This document shows, piece by piece, positions 47,604 through 57,102 of a stretch of DNA of 64,000 bases (the stretch's first letter is position 1; each line of letters opens with the position of its first letter). This DNA is from Mycobacterium celatum (GTDB lineage Bacteria > Actinomycetota > Actinomycetes > Mycobacteriales > Mycobacteriaceae), in NCBI RefSeq assembly GCF_002101595.1, contig NZ_LQOM01000016.1, positions 186,001-250,000 on the forward strand. The letters run 5' to 3'. Made by a program: the position numbers and the translations under genes. The notes beneath the pieces are model-generated. The model made no database searches, was not told the DNA's origin, and worked only from the letters and a program-made list of their open reading frames with translations.

Positions 47604-48224
47604 CTAGGGAATATTGGCGGCGATGTTCGTGATCACGATGTCGGACACCGACTCCGGAAAGCCGCAGAACGTGACCTCCACCAACACGACTGACTTGAGC
47701 CGGTAGTCGCGCCCGCAGTTGCCGGGGCGCGTCTTTAGCGACTGGTCGTCGGCGTGCCAGTCGCCGATGTAGAGCGATCCGTCCGACGTGTCCGCGCAGT
47801 TCTCGACCGTTGACACCAGGACGTCGAAGGCGTGCCGGGCGGTGACGGCGTCACGGTAGGCGGCTGCGCCCTCGGAGATCAGTCCGCCCCGCGGCGGGTA
47901 CTGGAAGGTGATCTTGTGGAACTCCTCGACATCGGGTCCGAAGGTGGCCGTCTCGGCATAGATGAACCGGCATTCCGGCGGCGCATGCTCGGCAAGCTCA
48001 TCGAGGTCCACCGGCGACTTGCCGTCCATCGACGGGATGATGGTCAGGTTCTCGCCACCGCCGGTGATCGCTTGCATCCGCGGTTGGTCGAGCAGGATGT
48101 GGTCGACGACGGACGACAGGGTCCCGGGAAATGCCGGCACCGCCACGCCGCCGACCACCCGCGTGCACGCCACGCTCAGTAACGCCGAGCAACACACCAG
48201 CAGCACGCGTGCCGGTATCCGCAT
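47604..48224 (-). CDS. Lipoprotein with PknH-like extracellular sensor domain (possible LpqA equivalent)
   Basis: The 206-residue protein has a lipoprotein signal peptide: VLLVCCSALLSVACTR, with SVAC as lipobox. The mature domain matches the PknH_C type, with conserved cysteines C83 (PPECRFIY), C142 (VENCADTSDG), C168 (PGNCGRDYRL) and C187 (TFCGFPES) that would form two disulfides. The motif LVEVTFCGF near the end is typical. It is divergent from the methionine-synthase-like gene with only 35 bp between starts. It may be the LpqA (Rv3016) equivalent by position; no ligand is known. Confidence 0.8.
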   Translation of the reverse strand: MRIPARVLLVCCSALLSVACTRVVGGVAVPAFPGTLSSVVDHILLDQPRMQAITGGGENLTIIPSMDGKSPVDLDELAEHAPPECRFIYAETATFGPDVEEFHKITFQYPPRGGLISEGAAAYRDAVTARHAFDVLVSTVENCADTSDGSLYIGDWHADDQSLKTRPGNCGRDYRLKSVVLVEVTFCGFPESVSDIVITNIAANIP

Positions 48225-48259
48225 CCCTCGAGGCTAGCCGGGGACCGTACGGTTGGCCG

Positions 48260-49273
48260 GTGACTGCTTTCGCGACGGCCAGCGGGACCGGATCGTGGCC
48301 CGGTACCGCTGCGCGGCAGGCCGCGGAGGTCGTGGTCGGTGAGCTGGCGGGCGCGCTGGCCCACATCGTCGAGCTGCCCGCCAGGGGAGTGGGCGCCGAC
48401 ATGATCGGTCGCGCAGGCGCGTTGCTGATCGACGTCGCGATCGACACGGTGCCGCGCGGATACCGCGCCGCAGCCCGTCCCGGCGCCGTGACCCGCCGAG
48501 CGGCCAGCCTGCTCGACGAGGACGTCGACGCGCTGGAAGAGGCCTGGGAAACGGCGGGCCTGCGGGGCAGCGGGCGCGCCGTCAAGGTGCAAGCGCCCGG
48601 GCCCGTCACGCTGGCCGCCGAGCTGGAGCTGGGCAACGGCCACCGCGCCATCACCGACGCCGGTGCGATCCGCGACCTGGCCGCCTCACTGGCCGAAGGG
48701 GTGGCCGCCCATCGGGCGACGGTGGCGCGGCGGCTCGACACAGCTGTCGTCGTGCAGTTCGACGAACCGTCGCTGCCGGCGGCGCTGGCCGGACGGCTGA
48801 CCGGAGTGACGGCACTGAGCCCGGTGCACCCGATCGACGAGACGCTGGCTACCACGCTGCTCGACGGGTGTGTGGCCGCCGTCGGCGCCGACGTCCTGGT
48901 GCACAGCTGCGCGCCGGGCCTGCCGTGGAAGGTGTTGCAGCGCAGCGGGATACATGCAGTGTCGGTGGACGTGTCGACTCTGCAGCCCGCTGATCTGGAC
49001 GGCGTCGCGGAGTTCGTCGACTCCGGCAGAACCGTGGTGCTGGGCGCCGTGGCCGCCACGGAGCCGGTGCGCCGGCCGTCGGCGGAGGAGGTCGCCAAAG
49101 CCGCCGTCGCGGTGATCGACCGGCTCGGCTTCGCCCGGTCCGCGCTGCGCGACCGGATCGGCGTCACCCCGGCGTGTGGCCTGGCCGGCGCCACAGCCGA
49201 GTGGGCCCGCACCGCCGTCGAGCTTGCCCGCAAGGCCGCCGAGGCATTCGCTGAGGATCCCGACGCGATCTGA
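48260..49273 (+). CDS. Cobalamin-independent methionine synthase-like protein (Rv3015c equivalent)
   Basis: A 337-residue UROD/MetE-like barrel. It starts TAFATASGTGSWPGTAARQAAEVV and has AHIVELPARGVGADMIGRAGALL, matching the MetE C-terminal catalytic family. Metal-binding residues expected there are partly seen in VLVHSCAPGLPW (H, C) and VTPACGLAGATAEWA (C). The start is GTG at 48260. It is about half the usual MetE length, so it is not a full enzyme, and its methyl donor is unknown. In M. tuberculosis the next gene is ligA; here the CRISPR locus sits in between. Confidence 0.9.
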   Translation: MTAFATASGTGSWPGTAARQAAEVVVGELAGALAHIVELPARGVGADMIGRAGALLIDVAIDTVPRGYRAAARPGAVTRRAASLLDEDVDALEEAWETAGLRGSGRAVKVQAPGPVTLAAELELGNGHRAITDAGAIRDLAASLAEGVAAHRATVARRLDTAVVVQFDEPSLPAALAGRLTGVTALSPVHPIDETLATTLLDGCVAAVGADVLVHSCAPGLPWKVLQRSGIHAVSVDVSTLQPADLDGVAEFVDSGRTVVLGAVAATEPVRRPSAEEVAKAAVAVIDRLGFARSALRDRIGVTPACGLAGATAEWARTAVELARKAAEAFAEDPDAI

Positions 49274-49276
49274 AAT

Positions 49277-49292
49277 GCAACCGAAAGGTTGC
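49277..49292. terminator. Small hairpin after the methionine-synthase-like gene
   Basis: GCAACC-GAAA-GGTTGC is a 6 bp stem with a GNRA tetraloop, starting 3 bp after the stop. There is no T-tract. It may separate the core gene from the cas operon. The remaining 140 bp to cas3 hold a second small repeat AACCG/CGGTT (49372-49387), which may be part of the cas promoter. Confidence 0.45.
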
Positions 49293-49432
49293 GCATCAGG
49301 CCGGACGGATTTTGGCGACCATGGGTAACGGGCCCCTCGCGGGCTTGTATCACACCAGGTAGGTGAATTTCAACCGGCTTGTCGGTTACGTGTGCAATGC
49401 TCGCCGCGACTGTCCGAGAGCGGAGTACAGCA

Positions 49433-52282
49433 GTGACGAGGGCACTAATTGGATTGAGCAGCGCAGCTCGTTCTGCGTGGGCGAAGTCGTTGAACGACGA
49501 CGGTGCGTGGCTGCCGTTGTGGCGGCACATGGACGACGCGTCCGATATTGCGTGCGGCCTGTTCGACCGGTGGCTACCACGTCCAGTCGTCGACCTGCTG
49601 GCGCGCCCATTCGGTGACGACGTCACCGCAACGCGTACTGCAATCATGTTTCTGGCGGGCCTGCACGATCTTGGTAAAGCCACGCCGGCGTTTGCAGTGC
49701 AGAGCGACCACCTGGCGCAGCGGATGCGTGAGCAGGGGCTCTACATGCCGCCGACGAAGGCCGAACTTGCCGACCGGCATAAAGCGCACCATTCCGTGGC
49801 GGGCCACCACATACTGCGCCGATGGTTGCTGGACCGAGGCTGGCCAGCACGGTCAGTTGCGGCCTGGGCGGTGGTATTGGGCGGTCACCATGGTGTGCCG
49901 CCGGACGGAGACACCCTCGACGGGGCGAACCCCGCTGAAGTGCCGAAGCTCTACGGTGACGGCCGGTGGTGCGAGGTCCAACGTGAACTTGCCGACCGCG
50001 TGGCCGCCCGGACCGCCGCCGAAGAACATCTGGATGTGTGGCGCAACGTCCATTTGCCGGCCACGTTCCAGGTGGTGGTCACAGGTCTGGTGATCCTGTC
50101 CGATTGGATCGCCAGCAACGAATCCCTGTTCCCGTTCTACGGGGTTGAACTCCCTGAAGTAATCGAGGAGCCCGAACGTGCCAGTCGGGCGTTGGAGCGT
50201 CTTGCCTTACCCGCGCCGTGGGAGCCCGCGGGCCCCGTCGAGACCCTCGAGCGGGTTTTCGCGACCCGATTCCGCCTGCCTCTGGGTGCTAAGCCGCGGC
50301 CGATGCAGGAGACGGCGTGCAGAGTCGCTGAGGAGATGGCGAGCCCGGGGCTGGTGATCATCGAGGCCCCGATGGGGGAAGGTAAGACGGAAGCCGCGCT
50401 CGCCGCCGTGGAGGTAATGGCGCGGCGGTGGGGCAGCGGTGGAGTGCATATTGCGTTACCCACACAAGCGACGACCGACGCGATGTTCGAGCGCGTCGTC
50501 ACCTGGCTCGACGCACTCGACGCAAATGATGAAGCCGTGGGTGCCATCACGCTCAGTCACGGGAAAGCCCGCCTTAACCGGCTTTTTCAGGGACTCGTCG
50601 ACGCCGGTCGGTCAGTGCAGATCGGATGCGACGAGCAATGCGATTCAGGCCAGCACACGCCCGGGCACGCCGTGGTGGCGCACTCGTGGTTGTCCGGCCG
50701 GAAGAAGTCGCAATTGGCCAACTTTGTGGTCGGGACCATCGATCAGCTGCTGTTCGCCGGGCTCAAGGCCCGTCACTTGATGCTGCGGCACTTGGCTTTG
50801 GCCGGGAAGATCGTCGTGCTGGACGAAGTGCATGCCTACGACGTCTTCATGAATTCCTATCTGACGAAAGTCCTTACATGGCTCGGCGCCTACCGCATCC
50901 CCGTCGTCGCGTTGTCCGCGACATTGCCGCCCGACCGCCGCCACGAGCTGCTGAACGCCTACAAAACTGGACAGGCAATTGCCGAAAACACAACAGCGCC
51001 AGTCAATGCCGACGACGTCGGCGACGACCGCTATCCGATTATTTCGTGGACCGAGGATAGCCGGAGTGCCAGCTGTCCCGTACCACCGTCGGGTCGACGA
51101 ACAACGGTGTTCGTCGACGCGCTCGGCGGCGGTGCCGACGATGATCTCGACGCCCTCGTCGCGCTGCTTCGAGACCTCTTGTCCGACGGCGGGTGCGCAC
51201 TTATCGTGCGCAACACCGTTCGCCGTGTGCAGCGGACGGCAACGGCGCTTCAAGAGGAGTTTCCGGGCGCGGTGACGGTCGCTCATTCCCGGTTCATCGC
51301 GGCGGACCGAATCCGGAAGGACGGGGAACTGCTTGCGCGATTCGGGCCACCCGGGCCGAGGGTAACCCGCCCGGCTAGGCAGATCGTGGTGTCATCTCAG
51401 GTCGTCGAACAGTCACTCGACGTCGACTTTGACGTGTTGGTCAGCGATCTCGCACCGATCGATCTGGTGTTGCAACGCATGGGGCGTCTGCACCGCCACC
51501 AGCGTGGCATCGATCAATGCGATCGGCCGGCGAAGTTGCGGTCGGCACACACCTATATCACCGGCGTGGATCTTGCCGAAGCGCCTCCTGAGCTGGAGGC
51601 AGCGGCGGCGCAACATGTTTACCGCACTTATCCGCTGCTGCGTTCAGCGGCCGTGCTGTTACCCAAGCTGGGCCGAACCATCGAGCTCCCCGACGACATC
51701 TCTCCTCTGGTTCGGGCGGCATACGGTCCAGAAACCATCGAGCCCGCATCGTGGGAGCAGGCCGTCGAGGATGCGCGCGCGAAATGGCTGCAGCAGATCG
51801 ATCAACGCATCGCGGACGCGAAGAAGTTCCAAATCGCTGCGCCGCCGCGAGCAGGCAAAGCCATCCTCGGCTGGGTGTCCGGCAGTGTCGGTGAAGCCGA
51901 TGAGGAGGCGCAAGGCCAAGGCCAGGTCCGCGATGGTGTGCCCACCCTCGAGGCAATCCTCGTGCAGGAGAACGCCTCCGGCGAATGGCAGACACCCGCT
52001 TGGCTTCCCACAGACCAGGCGGCCCTGCTGGTGCCCCGCGACCAGACACCGCCAGACGAACTGGCGTCGATCTTGGCCTCATGCTCGATCCGACTTCCTC
52101 TGGAATTCAGCAACGCTGATGCCGAAGAGTCACTGTGGGTGGCCACGCCCGAAACCTGGGAGCAATCTCAGTTCATCTACCGCCTGCCGGTCGTAGTCGT
52201 TGATGGCGACGGCGGCGGAGTGATCAATGACCGTCTCATTCGCTACACACCCGACCGCGGTCTGGAGGTGCTCGATTCATGA
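49433..52282 (+). CDS. cas3: Type I-E CRISPR helicase/nuclease Cas3
   Basis: Cascade-recruited enzyme that unwinds and degrades target DNA. HD nuclease residues: H78-D79 (GLHDLGK), KAHHSVAGHH (about 118-126) and GGHHG (150-154). The helicase has Walker A APMGEGKT (312-319), DEVH (464-467), SAT (495-497) and QRMGRLHRH (near 690). All are complete. The GTG start at 49433 has GGAG 7 bp upstream; earlier codons at 49379 and 49397 lack a ribosome site. Length 949 residues. It overlaps cse1 by 4 bp. The base composition is less GC-rich than the neighbouring core genes, which fits acquisition. Confidence 0.95.
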   Translation: MTRALIGLSSAARSAWAKSLNDDGAWLPLWRHMDDASDIACGLFDRWLPRPVVDLLARPFGDDVTATRTAIMFLAGLHDLGKATPAFAVQSDHLAQRMREQGLYMPPTKAELADRHKAHHSVAGHHILRRWLLDRGWPARSVAAWAVVLGGHHGVPPDGDTLDGANPAEVPKLYGDGRWCEVQRELADRVAARTAAEEHLDVWRNVHLPATFQVVVTGLVILSDWIASNESLFPFYGVELPEVIEEPERASRALERLALPAPWEPAGPVETLERVFATRFRLPLGAKPRPMQETACRVAEEMASPGLVIIEAPMGEGKTEAALAAVEVMARRWGSGGVHIALPTQATTDAMFERVVTWLDALDANDEAVGAITLSHGKARLNRLFQGLVDAGRSVQIGCDEQCDSGQHTPGHAVVAHSWLSGRKKSQLANFVVGTIDQLLFAGLKARHLMLRHLALAGKIVVLDEVHAYDVFMNSYLTKVLTWLGAYRIPVVALSATLPPDRRHELLNAYKTGQAIAENTTAPVNADDVGDDRYPIISWTEDSRSASCPVPPSGRRTTVFVDALGGGADDDLDALVALLRDLLSDGGCALIVRNTVRRVQRTATALQEEFPGAVTVAHSRFIAADRIRKDGELLARFGPPGPRVTRPARQIVVSSQVVEQSLDVDFDVLVSDLAPIDLVLQRMGRLHRHQRGIDQCDRPAKLRSAHTYITGVDLAEAPPELEAAAAQHVYRTYPLLRSAAVLLPKLGRTIELPDDISPLVRAAYGPETIEPASWEQAVEDARAKWLQQIDQRIADAKKFQIAAPPRAGKAILGWVSGSVGEADEEAQGQGQVRDGVPTLEAILVQENASGEWQTPAWLPTDQAALLVPRDQTPPDELASILASCSIRLPLEFSNADAEESLWVATPETWEQSQFIYRLPVVVVDGDGGGVINDRLIRYTPDRGLEVLDS

Positions 52283-53922
52283 ACGACCACAACGGTTTCA
52301 ATCTGCTCGACGAGCCGTGGATCGCCGTGTTAGACAACAACGGCCGCGAGCAGGAAGTGTCTATCCTTGGATTGTTTGACGCCGCTCGTCGTTTTGTCGC
52401 GATCGGCGGCGATCTGGCCACTCAAGCCTTTGCCATCATCCGGATGCTGCTGGCGTTCCTGCATCGTGCGTTGGACGGCCCAGCCGATCAGGACGAATGG
52501 GTTGATCTGTGGACGGCCGATGAACTTCCGATGGAACAGATTCGGGTGTATGCGAATCGATTTCATCACAGGTTCGACCTCTTCGACCCGGTCGCACCGT
52601 TCTTCCAAGTGGCTGGGCTGCATACAGCGAAAAACGAAGCATCAGGGCTGGAGAAGATCGTCAGCGACGTGCCCAATGGCGCACCGTTTTTCACCACTCG
52701 ATCAGCTGCCAGCTTAGAGCGGGTCAGCGCCGCTGAGGCGGCGCGCTGGCTTGTCCACGTCCACGCCTTCGACCCCTCGGGGATCAGGTCCGGCGCCGTG
52801 GGCGATCCGAGGGTGAAGGGTGGCAGAGGCTATCCGATCGGGACGGGGTGGTCCGGCCAAGTTGGCGGGATCCTGCTCCAAGGCAGTGACGTTCGGGAAA
52901 CTCTGGTGCTGAACCTGATCGGCCGCGATGTCGAATCCTATGTCCGCGTCGGTGCGCCTGACGATGTGCCGCCGTGGGAACGCGATCCGGACGGGCCGTC
53001 GTCACACGAGCGACCCCCTCGGGGGACGATCGATCTTTATACGTGGCAGACCCGACGGGTTCGGCTTGTGGGAAGTCGCGAGGGTGTCTCCCAGGTGGTC
53101 TTGGCTAACGGCGACAAGATCCAGCCCCAGAATCTGCACGGTCTGGAGCCGCACAGCGCGTGGCGGTACAGCGATCCGCAGACGAAGAAACACAAGATGA
53201 CGGTTTACATGCCGCTCCAGCATGACCCGAACCGTTCGGTGTGGCGTGGTCTGGCGGCGCTGCTCCCGTCGGTTTCAGGACGCCGCAGCAGTTCAGGCTC
53301 CGAGCCACAACCGTTCCTAGCGCCGGGAGTGTTGCAGTGGATCAGTGACCTCGTGGCCAACGGCCTGTTGCCCGACAACTACAAGCCCCGAATCTGGATT
53401 TGCGGCGCCGACTATGCCGAGCAGAACGCAACCATCGCCGACATTGTCGACGACATCTTGCCGCTGTCGATCCTCGTTCTGCGTGAGGACCACCCGGAGG
53501 TAGGCCGCGCAGCGGTTGAGGCGGTGGCCGATGCGGACCAGGCCGCTTCGGAGACATGGAAATTGGCCGACAACGTTGCTCAGGCCGCGGGGGCCGAACC
53601 GAAATCGGGGGCGGGTGATTCGGCGCGCGAACTCTTGTATGCGGCTCTTGAAGAGCCATATCGGCGTTGGGTAGCAACGTTGGTGCCCGGTGTCGACGTC
53701 GATGCGGCACGAAGCCGGTGGCGGGAGGTCGTCAGCGAGTCAGCCCGTCAGATCGCGGCTGAGCTGATATCTGCCGCGCCGCCCTCAGCGTGGGTGGGGC
53801 GAGAGGTGCGGGGTCATCTCATAAACGTCTCGATCGCCGAGACATGGTTTAACGCCGCAATTCGCCGCCTGTTCCCGCCGGCGAGGCCAAAGATCACGAC
53901 ATTGGAGGTAGCTGCGCCATGA
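52279..53922 (+). CDS. casA: Cascade large subunit Cas8e (Cse1/CasA)
   Basis: Large subunit of the type I-E Cascade; finds the PAM and recruits Cas3. The 547-residue protein starts MNDHNGFNLLDEPWIAVLDNNG, typical of Cse1, and has the FDLFDPVAPFFQVAGLHT region with further conserved aromatic residues. The PLQHDPNRSVWRGLAALLP stretch is also typical. ATG at 52279 overlaps cas3 by 4 bp, and its own stop overlaps cse2 by 4 bp. Confidence 0.94.
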   Translation: MNDHNGFNLLDEPWIAVLDNNGREQEVSILGLFDAARRFVAIGGDLATQAFAIIRMLLAFLHRALDGPADQDEWVDLWTADELPMEQIRVYANRFHHRFDLFDPVAPFFQVAGLHTAKNEASGLEKIVSDVPNGAPFFTTRSAASLERVSAAEAARWLVHVHAFDPSGIRSGAVGDPRVKGGRGYPIGTGWSGQVGGILLQGSDVRETLVLNLIGRDVESYVRVGAPDDVPPWERDPDGPSSHERPPRGTIDLYTWQTRRVRLVGSREGVSQVVLANGDKIQPQNLHGLEPHSAWRYSDPQTKKHKMTVYMPLQHDPNRSVWRGLAALLPSVSGRRSSSGSEPQPFLAPGVLQWISDLVANGLLPDNYKPRIWICGADYAEQNATIADIVDDILPLSILVLREDHPEVGRAAVEAVADADQAASETWKLADNVAQAAGAEPKSGAGDSARELLYAALEEPYRRWVATLVPGVDVDAARSRWREVVSESARQIAAELISAAPPSAWVGREVRGHLINVSIAETWFNAAIRRLFPPARPKITTLEVAAP

Positions 53923-54572
53923 CCACATCCACCGCCGGTTCGCCGTCGCAGTCGAGGATATTGGGTCAGCTCGGACGGGCGCTCGACTGGAGATTCGATC
54001 ACCTGCAATCCGAGTACCTCGCAGGCTCACCCAGTGCCCGAGCAGACCTAGCCACGCTGCGGCGTGCCCTCGGTAAGACAGCTGGAAGCGTTCCCGAAGT
54101 CTGGGAGTACACGATCGCGGCGGTCCCGGAGTCGCTGCAATGGGATCGCGACGAACCGAGTTATGCCGAGCAAGCCGCCCACGCCGCACTGACCTTATTC
54201 GCATTGCACCTGCAGTCCATGTCCGGGCCGGCGCACGTGCGCGGGGTTTCGTTCGGCCGGGCAGTGGGGCGACTTGCCCGCATGGAGGGGCGAAGTGCGG
54301 ATGCGGTGACGAGGAGGTTCATGGCGGTTGCAACCGCGCAATCGATTGATGAGATCCTGGTCCACGTTCGGGGTCTGGTCACGCAGTTGCGCTCCGTCGG
54401 TCAAGGATTCGACTACGCCCGATTTGCCGATGACGCCCTGTGGCTGCTTAATCCCCGACGTTCAAAGGACGTTCGAATTGCCTGGGGTCGCGACTTCTAC
54501 CGCAGCGACTCCAAGGCCAATGCCGCCGCTACCGAATCCCAACCCGATAACAAGAGGAGTGAAACACTATGA
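53919..54572 (+). CDS. casB: Cascade small subunit Cse2 (CasB)
   Basis: A helical protein of 217 residues, forming the dimer that stabilises the R-loop in Cascade. Motifs include LGQLGRALDWRFDHL-like start, AAHAALTLFALHLQS, and SFGRAVGRLARMEG with MAVATAQSIDEILVHVRGL, which match the CasB family. Overlaps cse1 and cas7e by 4 bp at each end. Confidence 0.93.
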   Translation: MTTSTAGSPSQSRILGQLGRALDWRFDHLQSEYLAGSPSARADLATLRRALGKTAGSVPEVWEYTIAAVPESLQWDRDEPSYAEQAAHAALTLFALHLQSMSGPAHVRGVSFGRAVGRLARMEGRSADAVTRRFMAVATAQSIDEILVHVRGLVTQLRSVGQGFDYARFADDALWLLNPRRSKDVRIAWGRDFYRSDSKANAAATESQPDNKRSETL

Positions 54573-55696
54573 ACCGCACTATTGTTGACATTCACATCCT
54601 GCAGACCGTCCCGCCGAGCAACCTCAACAGAGACGACACAGGCAGCCCTAAGACAGCGACCTATGGCGGAGCTCGGCGCGCGCGGGTTTCCAGTCAGTGC
54701 TGGAAACGCGCGACGAGAACCGATTTCGAAGCGACTCTGGACCGTGCCGATCTCGGCGTTCGAACCAGGCGGGTGATCGAGCTGCTTGCAGCCGAAATCA
54801 CTGCACTAGCGCCCACGTTAGAAGAACGCGCGGATGAGCTGGCCGAGGCAGTGTTCAAGGAAATCGGTATCGTCACCAAATCACCGCGGAAGGAAGCACC
54901 AGGCGAGGCCGGTTACCTCGTCTTCCTCAGCAGACGCCAGATCGAGGCTCTGGCAAGGGCCGCGGTGGCTGGGGCCGATGCAGACGACGTGTCCACAGCG
55001 CTCAGGGATGCGAACGTCAAGAATCTGGCCGACCGAGAACACTCGGTTGACATTGCGTTGTTCGGCCGCATGGTCGCCGACCAGGCCGACATGAACGTGG
55101 ACGCCGCTGCCCAGGTCGCCCATGCGATCAGTGTCCACCCCGTCGAGACCGAGTTCGATTATTTCACCGCCGTCGACGACTACGTCGAGGACATAGGCGA
55201 GGAAACCGGAGCCGGCATGATCGGCACCGTCGAGTTCAACTCGTCGACGCTTTACCGGTATGCCACCGTCGACGTCAACCGACTCGCCGACAACCTCGGG
55301 GACACTGTGGCTACCCAGCGGGCGGTCGAAGTCTTCGTGCGGTCATTTGTGCGATCAATGCCGACGGGAAAGCAGAACACATTCGCCAATCGCACGCTGC
55401 CCGAGGCCGTTGTCGTGCTGGCCCGCAACAGTCAGCCGATCAATCTGGTCGGCGCGTTCGAGCGTCCCGTCCGCGAATCCGAGCGTATCGGCCGCGTCAA
55501 GCGGGCCTGTGAGGCCTTGCGCGATGAGGTTGTCGAGATCGAGCGCGCTTACGGCGAGACACCGATCGCCAGTTGGGTCACGCGCGTCGGTGACGACACC
55601 GCCGGTCTCGATGACCTGGGGTCCAACGTGCAGTTCGCCGAGCTCGTGTCGGCGGTGGGCCAGATCGTGCGCACCAGGCTTGAGGAACTCCCATGA
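54569..55696 (+). CDS. casC: Cascade backbone Cas7e (Cse4/CasC)
   Basis: A RAMP protein of 375 residues that coats the crRNA in six copies. It begins with the family signature VDIHILQTVPPSNLNRDDTG, then PKTATYGGARRARVSSQCWKR. Also visible are FNSSTLYRYATVDV and RTLPEAVVVLARNSQPINLVGAFE. Four-base overlaps with cse2 and cas5e. Confidence 0.95.
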   Translation: MNRTIVDIHILQTVPPSNLNRDDTGSPKTATYGGARRARVSSQCWKRATRTDFEATLDRADLGVRTRRVIELLAAEITALAPTLEERADELAEAVFKEIGIVTKSPRKEAPGEAGYLVFLSRRQIEALARAAVAGADADDVSTALRDANVKNLADREHSVDIALFGRMVADQADMNVDAAAQVAHAISVHPVETEFDYFTAVDDYVEDIGEETGAGMIGTVEFNSSTLYRYATVDVNRLADNLGDTVATQRAVEVFVRSFVRSMPTGKQNTFANRTLPEAVVVLARNSQPINLVGAFERPVRESERIGRVKRACEALRDEVVEIERAYGETPIASWVTRVGDDTAGLDDLGSNVQFAELVSAVGQIVRTRLEELP

Positions 55697-56418
55697 GCGT
55701 CGTCGCACTGAGACTCGCGGGCCCACTCCAATCTTGGGGCTCGAGTAGCCGTTTCGTTCGTCGCGCCACCGATACAGCCCCCACGAAGAGCGGGGTGCTG
55801 GGTCTGGTCGCGGCCGCGAGAGGCATTCGCCGCTCCGACCCGCTGGAAGCCCTGTTGGGCCTTCGGTTCGGTGTCCGAATCGATCAACCCGGTCAACTCG
55901 TCCGCGATTTCCAGACGGCGAGGCAGCCAACAAAGGAGCGCGGCGGAAGCATCCGATGGAGGCCACTACCGCTCTCGCAGCGCTACTACATGTCGGATGC
56001 TGTCTATCTCGCCGTGCTGGAAGGCGAGCATGAACTTGTCGCCGGTATCGACGACGCTGTCCGAAGTCCGCACTTCCCACTCTACCTGGGTCGCCGCTCC
56101 TGCCCACCATCGTGGCCGGTTGCATTGGGAGTCTTCGACGATGATTTGGAAGGTGCGCTGGCTACGCAGCCCTGGCTGGCGTATCCGCAACACCAAAAGC
56201 GGCAACGAACCACAGTTGTGCGGCTGCCCATCGTCTGTGATGCCTCTGACGCGTCGGACGGCTCAGAGCTGATCCGCGATGTGCCGGTGAGCTTCGACCC
56301 GAACCGTCGGCAATACACCTGGAGAAGAGTCGTGCGCCGTCAGGTCGAAATTGCTAACCCGCACGGGATCCATCCGCCAAGCGGGTATCACGACCCAATG
56401 TCAGCGTTGGAGGGCTGA
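55693..56418 (+). CDS. casD: Cascade subunit Cas5e (CasD)
   Basis: Holds the 5' handle of the crRNA. The 241-residue protein starts MSVVALRLAGPLQSWGSSSR, a hallmark of Cas5e, followed by RATDTAPTKSGVLGLVAAA. The middle has YMSDAVYLAVLEG and PLYLGRRSCPPSWPV, as expected. It overlaps cas7e by 4 bp and is 3 bp from cas6e. Confidence 0.94.
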   Translation: MSVVALRLAGPLQSWGSSSRFVRRATDTAPTKSGVLGLVAAARGIRRSDPLEALLGLRFGVRIDQPGQLVRDFQTARQPTKERGGSIRWRPLPLSQRYYMSDAVYLAVLEGEHELVAGIDDAVRSPHFPLYLGRRSCPPSWPVALGVFDDDLEGALATQPWLAYPQHQKRQRTTVVRLPIVCDASDASDGSELIRDVPVSFDPNRRQYTWRRVVRRQVEIANPHGIHPPSGYHDPMSALEG

Positions 56419-56421
56419 GAA

Positions 56422-57102
56422 ATGTACTTGACCAAGATGGTGATCAATGCCCGTCGGCGTGGTGCTCGGTTGCTGATGGCGTCACCGCAAGCCCTCCACG
56501 CTGCGGTGATGGCGGGGTTCGCCGATGGTCGTCCTACCGACGATGGGCGGGTGTTGTGGCGGCTGGATGTCTACAGCGCTCATCGAGTTGTGCTGTATGC
56601 GGTGAGCCCGGACACGCCGGACTTCACCCACATCGCCGAGCAGGCGGGCTGGCCAACCACCGAAGCGTGGGAAACACGTTGCTATGACCCGTTACTGGAA
56701 TCGCTGCGGAGTGGCCAACACTGGCAATTCCGGCTCACCGCCAACCCCGTACGCTCGGGCCTTCGCGCAGGGTGGTCGGACACCAAGCCGCTGGGACACG
56801 TCACCGTCAAGCAGCAGGAGTACTGGCTCATCCAGCGCTCGCAGAAAGCCGGCTTCCGGCTAGTTCCGTCCACACATGCCGGCGACCACGCGGACGTCGA
56901 CCTCGCGGTCGTGGATCGGTCGATACGCCGCTTCCGACGAAAAGGCGGACAGGTGACCATCGCGACGGCCACTTTCGAGGGCCATCTCGAGGTCATCGAT
57001 CCGGAGGCCCTGCGCTGGGCGCTCACTCGCGGAATCGGGCGGGCCAAGTCATACGGATGCGGGCTGCTGACTCTGGCCCACCCCCGCGACAATCGGCCAT
57101 GA
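56422..57102 (+). CDS. casE: crRNA endonuclease Cas6e (CasE)
   Basis: Cuts the pre-crRNA at the base of each repeat hairpin. The 226-residue RAMP protein starts MYLTKMVINARRRGARLLM, with the catalytic His expected in PQALHAAVMAGF. The C-terminal glycine-rich loop is GIGRAKSYGCGLLTLA, the family hallmark. The 3' end overlaps cas1e by 4 bp (ATGA). Confidence 0.94.
   Translation: MYLTKMVINARRRGARLLMASPQALHAAVMAGFADGRPTDDGRVLWRLDVYSAHRVVLYAVSPDTPDFTHIAEQAGWPTTEAWETRCYDPLLESLRSGQHWQFRLTANPVRSGLRAGWSDTKPLGHVTVKQQEYWLIQRSQKAGFRLVPSTHAGDHADVDLAVVDRSIRRFRRKGGQVTIATATFEGHLEVIDPEALRWALTRGIGRAKSYGCGLLTLAHPRDNRP

Noticed and set aside
48260..49273. Methionine synthase-like gene as a truncated pseudogene of metE
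   Set aside because: The short length is the same as in M. tuberculosis Rv3015c, so it is a normal family form.
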